Position numbers and translations under genes: made by a program. A DNA stretch of 9,318 nt from AG-12 sp035531535 (GTDB lineage: Bacteria > Chloroflexota > Dormibacteria > Aeolococcales > Bog-877), in assembly GCA_035531535.1 (NCBI GenBank), contig DATKSV010000055.1, positions 1-9,318 of the forward strand, in the 5' to 3' direction. Below, in pieces: positions 1 to 6,236 of the stretch. The notes beneath the pieces are model-generated. The model saw nothing but the letters and a program-made list of their open reading frames with translations, was not told the DNA's origin and did not search any database. Position 1 is the stretch's first letter; each line of letters begins with the position of its first letter.

Positions 1-263
1 GCAGAGTCGAAGGCCCATGCCGGTAGGTATGGTCCGTTGGCTCCTTTGGCCTCACGCCATCCTGCCATCACATGGCTAAACAGCGTGAGCGTTAACACCA
101 TGGCGATAGTGCTGATTGGGAGCGGCCGGCTCAACCGTGCCGTAGGCCCCGGCGCCGGCGCGGCGCATCCGCGGGAGGGAGCCCGCAGAAGGGCGCAGTC
201 CTGGCGGGACCAGATGCCTCGATCGTCGTCATCTGGCGGCCACATTGGTGCCCAGTGCGGAGA

Positions 264-277
264 TAGCACGTGTGCTA
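264..277. promoter_or_regulatory. Probable autoregulatory operator of the toxin-antitoxin operon (inverted repeat)
   Basis: A 6-bp perfect inverted repeat, TAGCAC-GT-GTGCTA, ends ten bases before the antitoxin ATG at 288. Antitoxins of the Phd/YefM type usually repress their own operon by binding short palindromes that overlap the promoter, so this position and symmetry fit an operator. There is no well-spaced Shine-Dalgarno sequence before the ATG, since the G-run 282-286 sits one base from it. Transcription may therefore start at or near the ATG, which would place the repeat across the -10 region. The operator role is inferred; the repeat itself is seen. Confidence 0.5.
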
Positions 278-287
278 CCACGGGGGC

Positions 288-539
288 ATGGCAACCGTGG
301 GCCTTCGAGAGCTGCGCCAGGACGCATCAGAACTCGTGCGGAGAGTTGAAGGGGGCGAGGAGATCGACATCACGGTTGCCGGTCGACTCGCGGCCCGCTT
401 GGTGCCCGCCGCGCCGAAACGGTGGCGGCGGTGGGACGGGATCGCCGATGTGTTCAGCGGCCCGCCCGACCCGGACTGGCAGCGGGATAGACATCTGATC
501 GACCAGTCGGTCGCCAACCCGTGGCAGCGCCGTCGTTGA
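288..539 (+). CDS. vapB: Type II antitoxin, Phd/YefM (VapB) family
   Basis: This 83-residue protein is the antitoxin of a toxin-antitoxin pair. It is expected to neutralise the PIN-domain toxin encoded next to it and to repress the operon. Residues 4-40 (VGLRELRQDASELVRRVEGG and on through ITVAGRLAARLVP) show the Phd/YefM DNA-binding pattern: an alternating LRE/ASELVRRV helix followed by the ITxxGRxxARLVP strand-turn. The C-terminal half (about 48-83), with WDGIADVF and DPDWQRDR, matches the acidic, Trp-containing toxin-binding tails of this family. I chose ATG 288 because the family motif begins three residues after it. An in-frame GTG at 270 would add six unconserved residues and would lie inside the inverted repeat. 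The gene overlaps the toxin by a few bases, as is usual for translationally coupled pairs. The family call is strong; the partner specificity is inferred from adjacency. Confidence 0.88.
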   Translation: MATVGLRELRQDASELVRRVEGGEEIDITVAGRLAARLVPAAPKRWRRWDGIADVFSGPPDPDWQRDRHLIDQSVANPWQRRR

Positions 540-916
540 AGGCAATCCTGGACACCAGTGTCGTGATCGCCACCGGCCTGCCGCTGTTGGCAGGAGAGCT
601 TGCCGTCAGTGCGGCAACGCTTGCCGAACTCCATTTTGGAGTGCTCGTCACCGCTGACCCGGCAGTCCGGGCTGAGCGTCTCCGGAGATTGTTGGCCCTG
701 CAGCGCCAGTTCGACCCTCTTCCCGTCGACGCCGACGTGGCCAACAGCTATGGCCAACTTGCAGCAGCTGTGGCAGCCGCCGGGCGTCAACCCGGACCCA
801 GGGTAATGGACCTCCTCATCGCTGCCACAGCCCACGCGCACTCGGCCCGGCTCTACACCCGCAACTCGGGGGACCTTGCTGGGATCGAGCAGCTCGTTGA
901 GATCGTTCCCGTGTGA
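521..916 (+). CDS. vapC: PIN-domain ribonuclease toxin, VapC family
   Basis: This 131-residue protein is a complete PIN-domain toxin. PIN toxins are Mg2+-dependent ribonucleases that cut specific RNAs, often tRNA or rRNA, when the antitoxin is lost. The acidic active-site residues are all in the expected places: D11 in ILDTSVVIA, E36 in SAATLAELHFG, D97 in VMDLLIAATA, and N115/D118 in LYTRNSGDLAGI. Length and ending (IVPV) are normal for VapC. The GTG at 521 is the longest in-family start, but the TTG at 536 would give the classic opening L/M-K-A-I-L-D-T-S and would overlap the antitoxin stop in TTGA. Either start implies translational coupling to the upstream gene. No frameshift or lost catalytic residue is visible, so the toxin should be active unless neutralised. 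The RNA target cannot be read from sequence. Confidence 0.9.
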   Translation: MAAPSLKAILDTSVVIATGLPLLAGELAVSAATLAELHFGVLVTADPAVRAERLRRLLALQRQFDPLPVDADVANSYGQLAAAVAAAGRQPGPRVMDLLIAATAHAHSARLYTRNSGDLAGIEQLVEIVPV

Positions 917-924
917 CGAAGGTC

Positions 925-967
925 TATCGGGATGGCGGTCTGCCTTGGCCAGGCTGCCCTCCCGATA
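925..967 (+). terminator. Stem-loop after the toxin gene, possible terminator
   Basis: The arms TATCGGGA (925-932) and TCCCGATA (960-967) are a perfect 8-bp inverted repeat starting eight bases after the toxin stop. A second small stem, GCCT/AGGC (942-945 with 951-954), lies inside the loop. There is no T-run, so this is a structure-only candidate for ending the vapBC transcript. It could also be an unrelated hairpin. Confidence 0.42.
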
Positions 968-1058
968 CGAGTAACCGTCCCAGTGGGCGCGTCCGAATCG
1001 AAGGCAGGCCCTATGACGTTGTCGGGGCCCTTTGAACCGGATCCGCTGCGGCTCCGCT

Positions 1059-1089
1059 TGACTGGTTTGTCATACAAAACCTGGATACT
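1059..1089 (+). promoter_or_regulatory. Possible promoter for the exonuclease gene
   Basis: TTGACT (1059-1064) matches five of six bases of a sigma-70-type -35 box. GATACT (1084-1089) matches four of six bases of a -10 box, with a 19-base spacer that is slightly long. The patch is clearly AT-richer than its surroundings. It would give a leader of nearly 200 bases before the GTG at 1288. This is based on sequence match only. Confidence 0.3.
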
Positions 1090-1287
1090 GCAATACACTG
1101 CCGGCAGCTGTCAGGGAGCGGTCAGCGGACACAGCGCAGCTCGCGGAGGTCATGGCCTCGATCTCCCGCGACGAGCCGCAGGGTGCTACCGTCTGACCAT
1201 TCGCTTCGGAGGTAGACCAATCCAAAGATGGCGCGGTGCGCGGCCGGCGGCAGGTGATCATTGGCCGGGCCCAAGAGCGAGGGCGGC

Positions 1288-1986
1288 GTGACGGGCTGGG
1301 CGGCGGGGCCGCTGCTCGCCTTCGACACCGAGACCACGGGCCTGGATGTGGACAAAGAGCGGATCGTGACCGCCTACCTCGGCGACGGGGGGGAGGGTGA
1401 GCGGAGCTGGTTGGTCGATCCTGGCATCCCAATCCCCGCCGAGGCCACCGCCGTCCACGGCATCACCACGCAAGAAGCACGAGCGCATGGACGGCCCGCC
1501 GCGGACGCTGTCGCGGAGATAGTGGAGTCGCTGGCCGCCGCGCTGGGGGCCGGGGCCTCCGTCGTGACCTACAACGCCAGCTACGACTTCACTCTGCTGG
1601 ATCGGGAGTGCCGCCGTCACGGGGTCCGTTTGCTGGAGTCCCGGATCGGCCGTCCGGTTGGGCCCATCGTGGACCCCTTGGTTCTGGATCGGCACGTGGA
1701 CCGCTACCGCCCGGGCAAGCGCACCCTCGCCGACGCCTGCCGGGTGTACCAGGTGCAGCTGCGGGCGGCCCACGATGCGCGCAGCGACGCCCTGGGGGCC
1801 TTGGGAGTGGCCCGGGCTTTGGCTGCCCGATACCCAGAGCTGGCCTCCCTGACGTCAGCTTCTGTGCACCAGCTACAGATCGGGGCGGCCCTCGACCAGG
1901 CAGCCAGTTTCGCCGCCTACCTGCGCCGCCAGGGGGCTGTGCCGCGGGACGTGGACGGGTCGTGGCCGCTGAGGCCGACGTCTTAA
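1288..1986 (+). CDS. DnaQ-like (DEDDh) 3'-5' exonuclease
   Basis: This 232-residue protein belongs to the DnaQ/RNase T superfamily, which removes nucleotides from 3' ends of DNA or RNA using two metal ions. All five catalytic residues of the DEDDh subclass are present: D13 and E15 in AFDTETTGL, D100 in TYNASYDFTLLDREC, and H162 and D167 in AHDARSDALGALGVARAL. The PxxAxxVHGIT segment (50-60) is also typical of DNA polymerase III epsilon-like proteins. The domain fills residues 8-175; the last 55 residues have no motif I recognise. GTG 1288 is preferred because GAGGG (1279-1283) precedes it and the Exo I motif follows closely. A TTG at 1261, preceded by AGGTGA, would add nine residues. The protein is not fused to a polymerase, BRCT or UvrC-like domain, so it is probably a stand-alone repair or RNA-processing exonuclease rather than the replicative proofreader. 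Confidence 0.88.
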   Translation: MTGWAAGPLLAFDTETTGLDVDKERIVTAYLGDGGEGERSWLVDPGIPIPAEATAVHGITTQEARAHGRPAADAVAEIVESLAAALGAGASVVTYNASYDFTLLDRECRRHGVRLLESRIGRPVGPIVDPLVLDRHVDRYRPGKRTLADACRVYQVQLRAAHDARSDALGALGVARALAARYPELASLTSASVHQLQIGAALDQAASFAAYLRRQGAVPRDVDGSWPLRPTS

Positions 1987-2058
1987 CCTCCAGCCACCGA
2001 CCAGGTGCATGGGAGCGGCGCGGGTGGGCAGGTGAGCGGTCGAGGGCGACGGAATGGC

Positions 2059-2083
2059 TGGCCGCGGCGTCGCCGCCGGGCCA
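2059..2083 (+). terminator. Strong GC hairpin downstream of the exonuclease gene
   Basis: TGGCC-GCGGCG (2059-2069) pairs with CGCCGC-CG-GGCCA (2071-2083), giving about eleven base pairs with a two-base bulge and a very tight loop. It begins about 72 bases after the exonuclease stop. There is no T-run, so termination is only a possibility. In such GC-rich DNA some hairpins are expected by chance. Confidence 0.3.
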
Positions 2084-2753
2084 TGACTGGGGTGGGGGGA
2101 TGCCGTAGCCCGAGAACTGCCTGAAACTGGGCACAGTAGAGGAATTCCGGGCATGCTGACGCCAGTTCGGAGTCCGCGAGGGGTGAGCGGGAGCGGGCGC
2201 TCGGGCGGGGGCGCGGATCTGGCTTACAGCACCGCCCCTGGGGCCGCCGTTCGGTGCTTCGGATCGCCAAGCGCCTCAACCGGCGCTCCGATGGAGTGGC
2301 CCGGGCCAAGCGTGCACAACCGCTGCCTACCGCACGGGCCGTCCCAAGCATTGGGCCGCGCGGAAGCGGTCAACGACAGGGTACACGGGGTCACGGCCAG
2401 TGGCGCGGGGCCGGCAAACTGCCGCATTGCTCCCGAGGCGTGGTCGCAGGCGACCGTCTCGAGGCGGCGCCTGGCCGCAGTGACCCTGGCCACCTTGCAA
2501 TTCCTCGCCCCCTCGGGTGGGCACCCGCGCGCTGCGTCGACGGATCGCGGGCAAATGGCAGGGGACGATCGCGGCCGGATCCCCACTACCCGGATCGGAT
2601 GCCACCAGCCGTTGCCAAACTTGCGTGAGTTGCGGATTCCGCTGCCACGTCTGGGGCGGCGTTGGCCGGGCGGGCCGATTACTCGTCACGGCCGAAGTCG
2701 CCTCCGGTCGGTCGCGCAGTCCGGATCAGGTGCAGAGGGGAGGACATCCGTAC

Positions 2754-2942
2754 ATGGGCCGGCTGGACGATGGGGGGTGGGCCGTCGAGCCTCACCTCGC
2801 TGAGTTCCCCGATTCGGCGCCAGACAGGGAATCGATGGGTTCGACAGCCGCGGTGAGGCGACGGACCGAAGGAGCATGCGGAGCCGGAATCGCAGTCGGC
2901 TTGGCGGCTGGCCCCGCCGGTATAGGGCAGCTGCTTCGCTAG
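2754..2942 (+). CDS. Possible small hypothetical protein
   Basis: This 62-codon frame begins with ATG and has the strongest ribosome-binding site in the gene-poor region: GGGGAGG at 2737-2743, ten bases upstream. The N-terminal half is polar (MGRLDDGGWAVEPHLAEF). The C-terminal third is small and hydrophobic (ACGAGIAVGLAAGPAGIG), which could be one short membrane segment or simply low-complexity GC-rich translation. I recognise no family. The same bases are also open in other frames, so coding status is uncertain; the ribosome-binding site is the only positive argument. Confidence 0.22.
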   Translation: MGRLDDGGWAVEPHLAEFPDSAPDRESMGSTAAVRRRTEGACGAGIAVGLAAGPAGIGQLLR

Positions 2943-3004
2943 GTCAATCTCCCCGGGGCGCGCCGGCCCAGCGGCCCGGTTCGTAGACGGTGTGAGACTT
3001 GGAT

Positions 3005-3709
3005 TCAGCCGTCCCCACGGCGGTCGCGGCGCCGCCACTGGTCAGGGGATGGGTAGTGGGAGCTGTCAATCACGAACGCCGTCACATCCCCGGTGGTTCT
3101 GGCCAGGTCGTCTTCGGACGCCGGGAGTGCGCTGGCCAGACCGACCTCGCCCTCACCGGCCCACGGCTCAACTCCGAGCCGGAGGTGAAAGGACCAGCCG
3201 ACATACGCCGTGAGGAGCCGGCCGTAGTCCTCCCAGGCGAGAGAGTGGCCATCGATGACGACCCGAGGCAGGTCCGACTCGTCATCCTCGGTGAGCCGCC
3301 CGCCGGCCTTCTCTGCCCGCAGCACCCATCCGTGCCACTCCTGCGGCTCCAGATAGGGATGAGCGATCATCCCGCGCACTGCGGCCCGCAGGCGGGCGAG
3401 CAGCGGACCCGGATCGTCCTCATGATCGATGGAGAGGTCAAGGCGATAGCCCTCGTCGAGCCCGAGGCCGAGCTCCTCGCTCCTGGCGGTGATCCCACCA
3501 GGCCAGCGCATGATCCTATAGAGGATGGTGTGGTGGCGGCCGTCGGGGCCCGCAATAATCTCGGGTGGTGGTGGTGGGGGCAGCTCCGGCCAGCCGGTTA
3601 TGGAGGCCAGACGCCGGTCAGCGCAGCGGTCGCAGAGGACCTGGCCGTCCAGGCTGACCGCTGCCCCGGGGGTCTGGCAGCTCGTGCACACGGTCGGGAT
3701 CATCACCAC
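3005..3709 (-). CDS. Zinc-ribbon protein of unknown function
   Basis: This 234-residue protein has no function I can assign, but it reads as a real gene. Residues 8-29 form a compact zinc ribbon (C8-x2-C11, C26-x2-C29) with the usual Gly/Leu turn between the pairs. A run of six prolines (44-49) acts as a linker. The rest (about 57-180) looks like one folded alpha/beta domain. It contains YRLDLSIDHEDDPGPLLARL (88-107), and a conserved-looking stretch at 150-178 with VVIDGHSLAWEDYGRLL, then GWSFHLRL. That pattern resembles small uncharacterised actinobacterial proteins pairing an N-terminal CxxC ribbon with a VIDGxxxxWEExGR segment. GTG 3709 is followed by GTG and then ATG at 3703, and any of the three could be the start; none has a clear ribosome-binding site. 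The acidic body argues against simple DNA binding. It is not in an operon with any neighbour. Confidence 0.72.
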   Translation of the reverse strand: MVMIPTVCTSCQTPGAAVSLDGQVLCDRCADRRLASITGWPELPPPPPPEIIAGPDGRHHTILYRIMRWPGGITARSEELGLGLDEGYRLDLSIDHEDDPGPLLARLRAAVRGMIAHPYLEPQEWHGWVLRAEKAGGRLTEDDESDLPRVVIDGHSLAWEDYGRLLTAYVGWSFHLRLGVEPWAGEGEVGLASALPASEDDLARTTGDVTAFVIDSSHYPSPDQWRRRDRRGDG

Positions 3710-4250
3710 GACGCAAATGGTGCGGCATCCGGGCTAGTGGCTCACGGTCTCTGGCCGCGCGCACCGGCTTGGGGTGTAAGGCGGGAGCAGTGCCTTCCCA
3801 ACTTCAGAACGCGTGCGGGCGGGTCGATCCTGGCAGTGCAATAAGCCACGGTGGATCGTCGGCTTACGGTTGGCGCTGCTGGCAACGCCGGTGTGGCCAT
3901 GGCCCAGTTGAGTTCAGACGTGCTCCAGATGAGCTCTCAGCGACTCGGCTGCCCAAGCCTCGTCGATCTTTCGCATGTCCATGGACAACATGGCCAGCTC
4001 AGCCTCGCCAATGGTCGGCGGATCGGGGTTCCAGAGGGCCAAGGTGAGAAGGTGAGATTGAGAACCAGATCAAATGAGGCCCGATTGCCGCACACGGGGA
4101 CCGCGGGCCGGCGCGAGACGGGCCGTGAAATGGTAGAGGGGGGGTGGGGGAACTGTCAGGGCCCAGCCGGGTCGTGGAGTTGTCCTCGGCCGCAGAGCCC
4201 GATTTGGCCGTTGGAGGTGGTCAATGACCCGATCCATGAACGCATCTGTC
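3710..4250. other. Degenerate intergenic region between two minus-strand genes
   Basis: The 541 bases between the BcsA-like gene and the zinc-ribbon gene contain no intact gene I can recognise. They hold a protein-like minus-strand frame ending at 3914 (listed separately). In the same frame upstream lies a 55-codon open stretch, 4237-4070, beginning MDRVIDHLQRPN and ending in a Pro/Arg-rich tail. A 6-bp inverted repeat, TAAGCC/GGCTTA (3842-3847 with 3861-3866), follows the 3914 stop on the minus strand. The G-rich tract 4138-4150 has no evident role. Plus-strand frames here look like composition artefacts. Confidence 0.5.
3914..4042 (-). pseudogene. Probable 3' remnant of a broken gene, or a very short hypothetical protein
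   Basis: Read on the minus strand, this frame gives LALWNPDPPTIGEAELAML, then SMDMRKIDEAWAAESLRAHL and EHV before a TGA. The mix of acidic, hydrophobic and Trp residues and the good codon use look like genuine coding sequence, unlike the shadow frames around it. The frame is closed upstream by TGA at 4072-4070. Possible starts are TTG 4042 or ATG 3991 (a 25-residue peptide), and neither has a ribosome-binding site. The simplest reading is the C-terminal end of a gene whose 5' part has been lost or frameshifted. A real small protein of 25-42 residues cannot be excluded. I do not recognise the family. Confidence 0.38.
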
Positions 4251-6236
4251 TCAGCGCTGGGCCGCGGTAGCAGGAGCTCCCTTGGCGGTGAGCGCCCGGG
4301 CGTACCAGTGGTCCTCTTCAAGGTCGGCGTCGGCCCCGATGACGGGTGGAAGCCCGGTCTGGAACAGTGCCAGTGCCAGCGCCGCCCGCTCCGACGTTTG
4401 GCCGCGGACGAACTCCAGCCCGATGCGATGGGACCGGCCGGCCGGTCCGTCCGACCCGGGCCAGGTGCTGCGCACCAAAGCCACGAAGGAGTAGGTCCGG
4501 TGGTGCAGGCTGATGCGAAGGGTCTCCACATCTCCGACCTTGGGAACTCGGACCGAGCCGGACACTGTGGCTCGCACGCCCGTGAGCGAGGCGTCGATCA
4601 GGTGGACCTTACGGTTGCCCAGCCGGGCGGCGGCATCCACGTCAAACCGCACCGCCGCTCGGCGCTCGGCGCCGAAGCGCTTGGACCGTATCCGGGCCAT
4701 GGCCGCCACCAGCAGCCCCGAGTTCACCAGCAGCCAGAACAAAGAGCCGTAGGCGAGCCAGGGGACGCTGTAGTGCAGGGGGGTCAGGCCCAGCATGGTG
4801 GCCACCGTCCAGGCCACGGTGATGAGGGAGACCAGCAGCAACCACCACAGCAGCGCGGGCACCGGCATGCGGCTCCGGCGCTCGCCCACCCGGCCCTTGG
4901 GGGTGACCCGGAAGGCAGCCTTCTGGGGCGCCAGCAGCTGCCAGGTAGCGCGCAGGCTGGCCGGCATTCTCACCAGCTCAAAGACAGTTCCGATCAGCTG
5001 TGGGGAGGTGCCCCGCGAGAGCCGGTGGAGGGCGTATCGCTGGGCCAGGAAGGTGATGAGGAAGATGGGGGCGAAGACCAGCAGGGGGGACCTTATGGGT
5101 ACCGCCGCAGTCCAAAGCACGACCATCGGGGCCAGCAGGTAACCGAGGGAGCGCCAGGCATCGAACCAGCCCAGCAGGGTTGAGAGGTAGCTTATCCGTT
5201 GCATCACCGTCAGGCCGCTCGCCAAGGCTGGGTTCTCGGTGCGCAGCACCTGCATCGCACCCGTGCCCCAGCGCAAGCGCTGGCTGTAGTACTGGGCAGC
5301 GTCGCCGGCGGCCAGGCCGTGGCTGAGCACCTGGTTGTGGTAGACGGTCTTCCAGCCGTGTCGGTGCATCCGGATGGTGGTGTGGATGTCCTCGGTCACG
5401 GTCTCGACCGCCAGGCCTCCCACCTCGCGCAGCGCCGTGACCCTGAGTAAAGAGCCGGTGCCACAGCAGAAGGCCGCATTCCAGCGGTTCCGCCCGGGCA
5501 GGATGGCGCGGTAGAACAGCCGCTGTTCGTTGAATTCGTCCCGGTGCTCGAAACTCTCCAGGTTGTAGAAGTCCTGGGGCGTCTGGACCAGAGCCACCCG
5601 GGGGTCGTCGAAGTACCCGATGGTGGCGCTGAGGAAGTCCGCAGAAGCGACGTGGTCGGCGTCCAGGAGCACCACCAGGTCGGCGTCCAGGTGGGGCAGG
5701 GCGTGATTGACGTTGCCGGCCTTGGCGTGCTCGTGGGTCGGGCGCGCCAGGTATCGAGCACCGAGCCGCCCGGCCAGCTTCGCCACCTGGACCCGGTCGC
5801 CGTCGTCAAGCACCCAGGTCTCGTGGCGCAAGCGCATGCTCATGGCCGCGGCGATGGTCGGCAGCAGGATCTCCTCGGGCTCGTTGTAGGTGGGGATCAG
5901 CACCGCGATCCGGAACCCGGTCCGGGACCGTTTGAGGGCTGGGGTCAGAGTGTCAAGGTCCCACAGGCTGCTGGCGAACAGGGCCAGTCCCAGGACCGCA
6001 TGCGCCTCCAGCAGCAGCAGCGGAATCGATATCCACCAGACCCCCAGGTTGAGAGTGTCCAGCGCTCGCCAGGTGAGATACGCCAAGCTCAGCAGCAGAG
6101 CCACGAGGGTGGCCGCCTGGGTGAGCCGTCGGCGCCGCCAGGGCTCCTTGGGCGGCATCGCCAAGAGGGGGAATTGCGAGTTGCCCAAGGGCGCCCTGGA
6201 GCGGGTGGCATCCGCCCCCAAGCGGTAGCGGGGCAC
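4251..6236 (-). CDS. bcsA: BcsA-like cellulose synthase catalytic subunit (GT2) with C-terminal PilZ domain
   Basis: This 661-residue inner-membrane processive glycosyltransferase is predicted to polymerise UDP-glucose, or a similar UDP-sugar, into a beta-glucan while exporting it. GT2 motifs occur in order: PTYNEP (115-120), DDGD (144-147), HAKAGNVNHAL (170-180), DADH (192-195, the DxD), QTPQDFYN (218-225), PGRNRWNAAFCCGTGSLLR (247-265), TED (281-283) and QRLRW (319-323). FRVTPKG (442-448) matches the BcsA gating loop FxVTxKG. The PilZ domain follows with RRxxxR at R525-R530 and DxSxxG at D548-G553, the full c-di-GMP-binding signature, so activation by c-di-GMP is expected. Hydrophobic segments lie near 41-58, 66-90, 363-380, 383-400, 459-482 and 490-513. 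GTG 6236 is chosen because GGAGGA (6248-6243) sits six bases before it; the frame stays open far upstream without conservation. No bcsB, bcsZ or bcsC lies nearby, so the product could be a cellulose-like polymer rather than cellulose. Confidence 0.9.
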   Translation of the reverse strand: MPRYRLGADATRSRAPLGNSQFPLLAMPPKEPWRRRRLTQAATLVALLLSLAYLTWRALDTLNLGVWWISIPLLLLEAHAVLGLALFASSLWDLDTLTPALKRSRTGFRIAVLIPTYNEPEEILLPTIAAAMSMRLRHETWVLDDGDRVQVAKLAGRLGARYLARPTHEHAKAGNVNHALPHLDADLVVLLDADHVASADFLSATIGYFDDPRVALVQTPQDFYNLESFEHRDEFNEQRLFYRAILPGRNRWNAAFCCGTGSLLRVTALREVGGLAVETVTEDIHTTIRMHRHGWKTVYHNQVLSHGLAAGDAAQYYSQRLRWGTGAMQVLRTENPALASGLTVMQRISYLSTLLGWFDAWRSLGYLLAPMVVLWTAAVPIRSPLLVFAPIFLITFLAQRYALHRLSRGTSPQLIGTVFELVRMPASLRATWQLLAPQKAAFRVTPKGRVGERRSRMPVPALLWWLLLVSLITVAWTVATMLGLTPLHYSVPWLAYGSLFWLLVNSGLLVAAMARIRSKRFGAERRAAVRFDVDAAARLGNRKVHLIDASLTGVRATVSGSVRVPKVGDVETLRISLHHRTYSFVALVRSTWPGSDGPAGRSHRIGLEFVRGQTSERAALALALFQTGLPPVIGADADLEEDHWYARALTAKGAPATAAQR

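Larger units (their letters stand above)
917..1287. other. Intergenic leader between vapC and the exonuclease gene
   Basis: This 371-base stretch holds no gene that I can support. Besides the stem-loop at 925-967 it contains an AT-richer patch around 1059-1100 that may be a promoter, a hairpin at 1191-1217, a Shine-Dalgarno-like GGAGGT at 1208-1213, and a nine-codon ORF at 1228-1257 (MARCAAGGR) that ends just before the exonuclease starts. The open frame 1062-1196, ending in LAEVMASISRDEPQGATV, reads like protein but has no start codon. It may be a decayed gene end or chance. Confidence 0.5.
1987..3004. other. Gene-poor 1-kb region
   Basis: No protein family is recognisable on either strand. 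Several overlapping open frames exist only because high GC content makes stops rare. The longest, 2153-2803 plus (216 codons, with AGAGGA about ten bases before its ATG), has a more mixed third-position composition than the clear genes here and encodes an Arg/Gly/Pro/Ser-rich low-complexity protein, so I do not call it. The minus-strand frames at 2224-2586 and 2327-2689 are equally unconvincing. Structures seen are the hairpin 2059-2083 and a small ORF at 2754-2942. I see no tRNA, CRISPR array or transposase remnant. The stretch could be a decayed gene region or could carry an unrecognised RNA. Confidence 0.6.

Noticed and set aside
1..101. Minus-strand open frame starting at ATG 101 (MVLTLTLFSHVMAGWREAKG...) and running off the left edge
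   Set aside because: Only 33 codons are visible, no family is recognisable, the plus strand is also open there, and codon bias is weak. A gene continuing left cannot be excluded.
1062..1196. Open frame ending in LAEVMASISRDEPQGATV, reminiscent of a small antitoxin or the end of a regulator
   Set aside because: There is no start codon in a sensible place, the upstream frame is closed by TGA at 1059, and the segment is too short to assign.
2153..2803. 216-codon plus-strand frame with AGAGGA before its ATG
   Set aside because: Translation is Arg/Gly/Pro/Ser-rich low complexity with mixed third positions and no motif. Overlapping frames of similar length exist on both strands.
2999..3844. 281-codon plus-strand frame opposite the zinc-ribbon gene
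   Set aside because: It is the antisense shadow of the minus-strand gene, whose CxxC pairs and domain pattern are more convincing.
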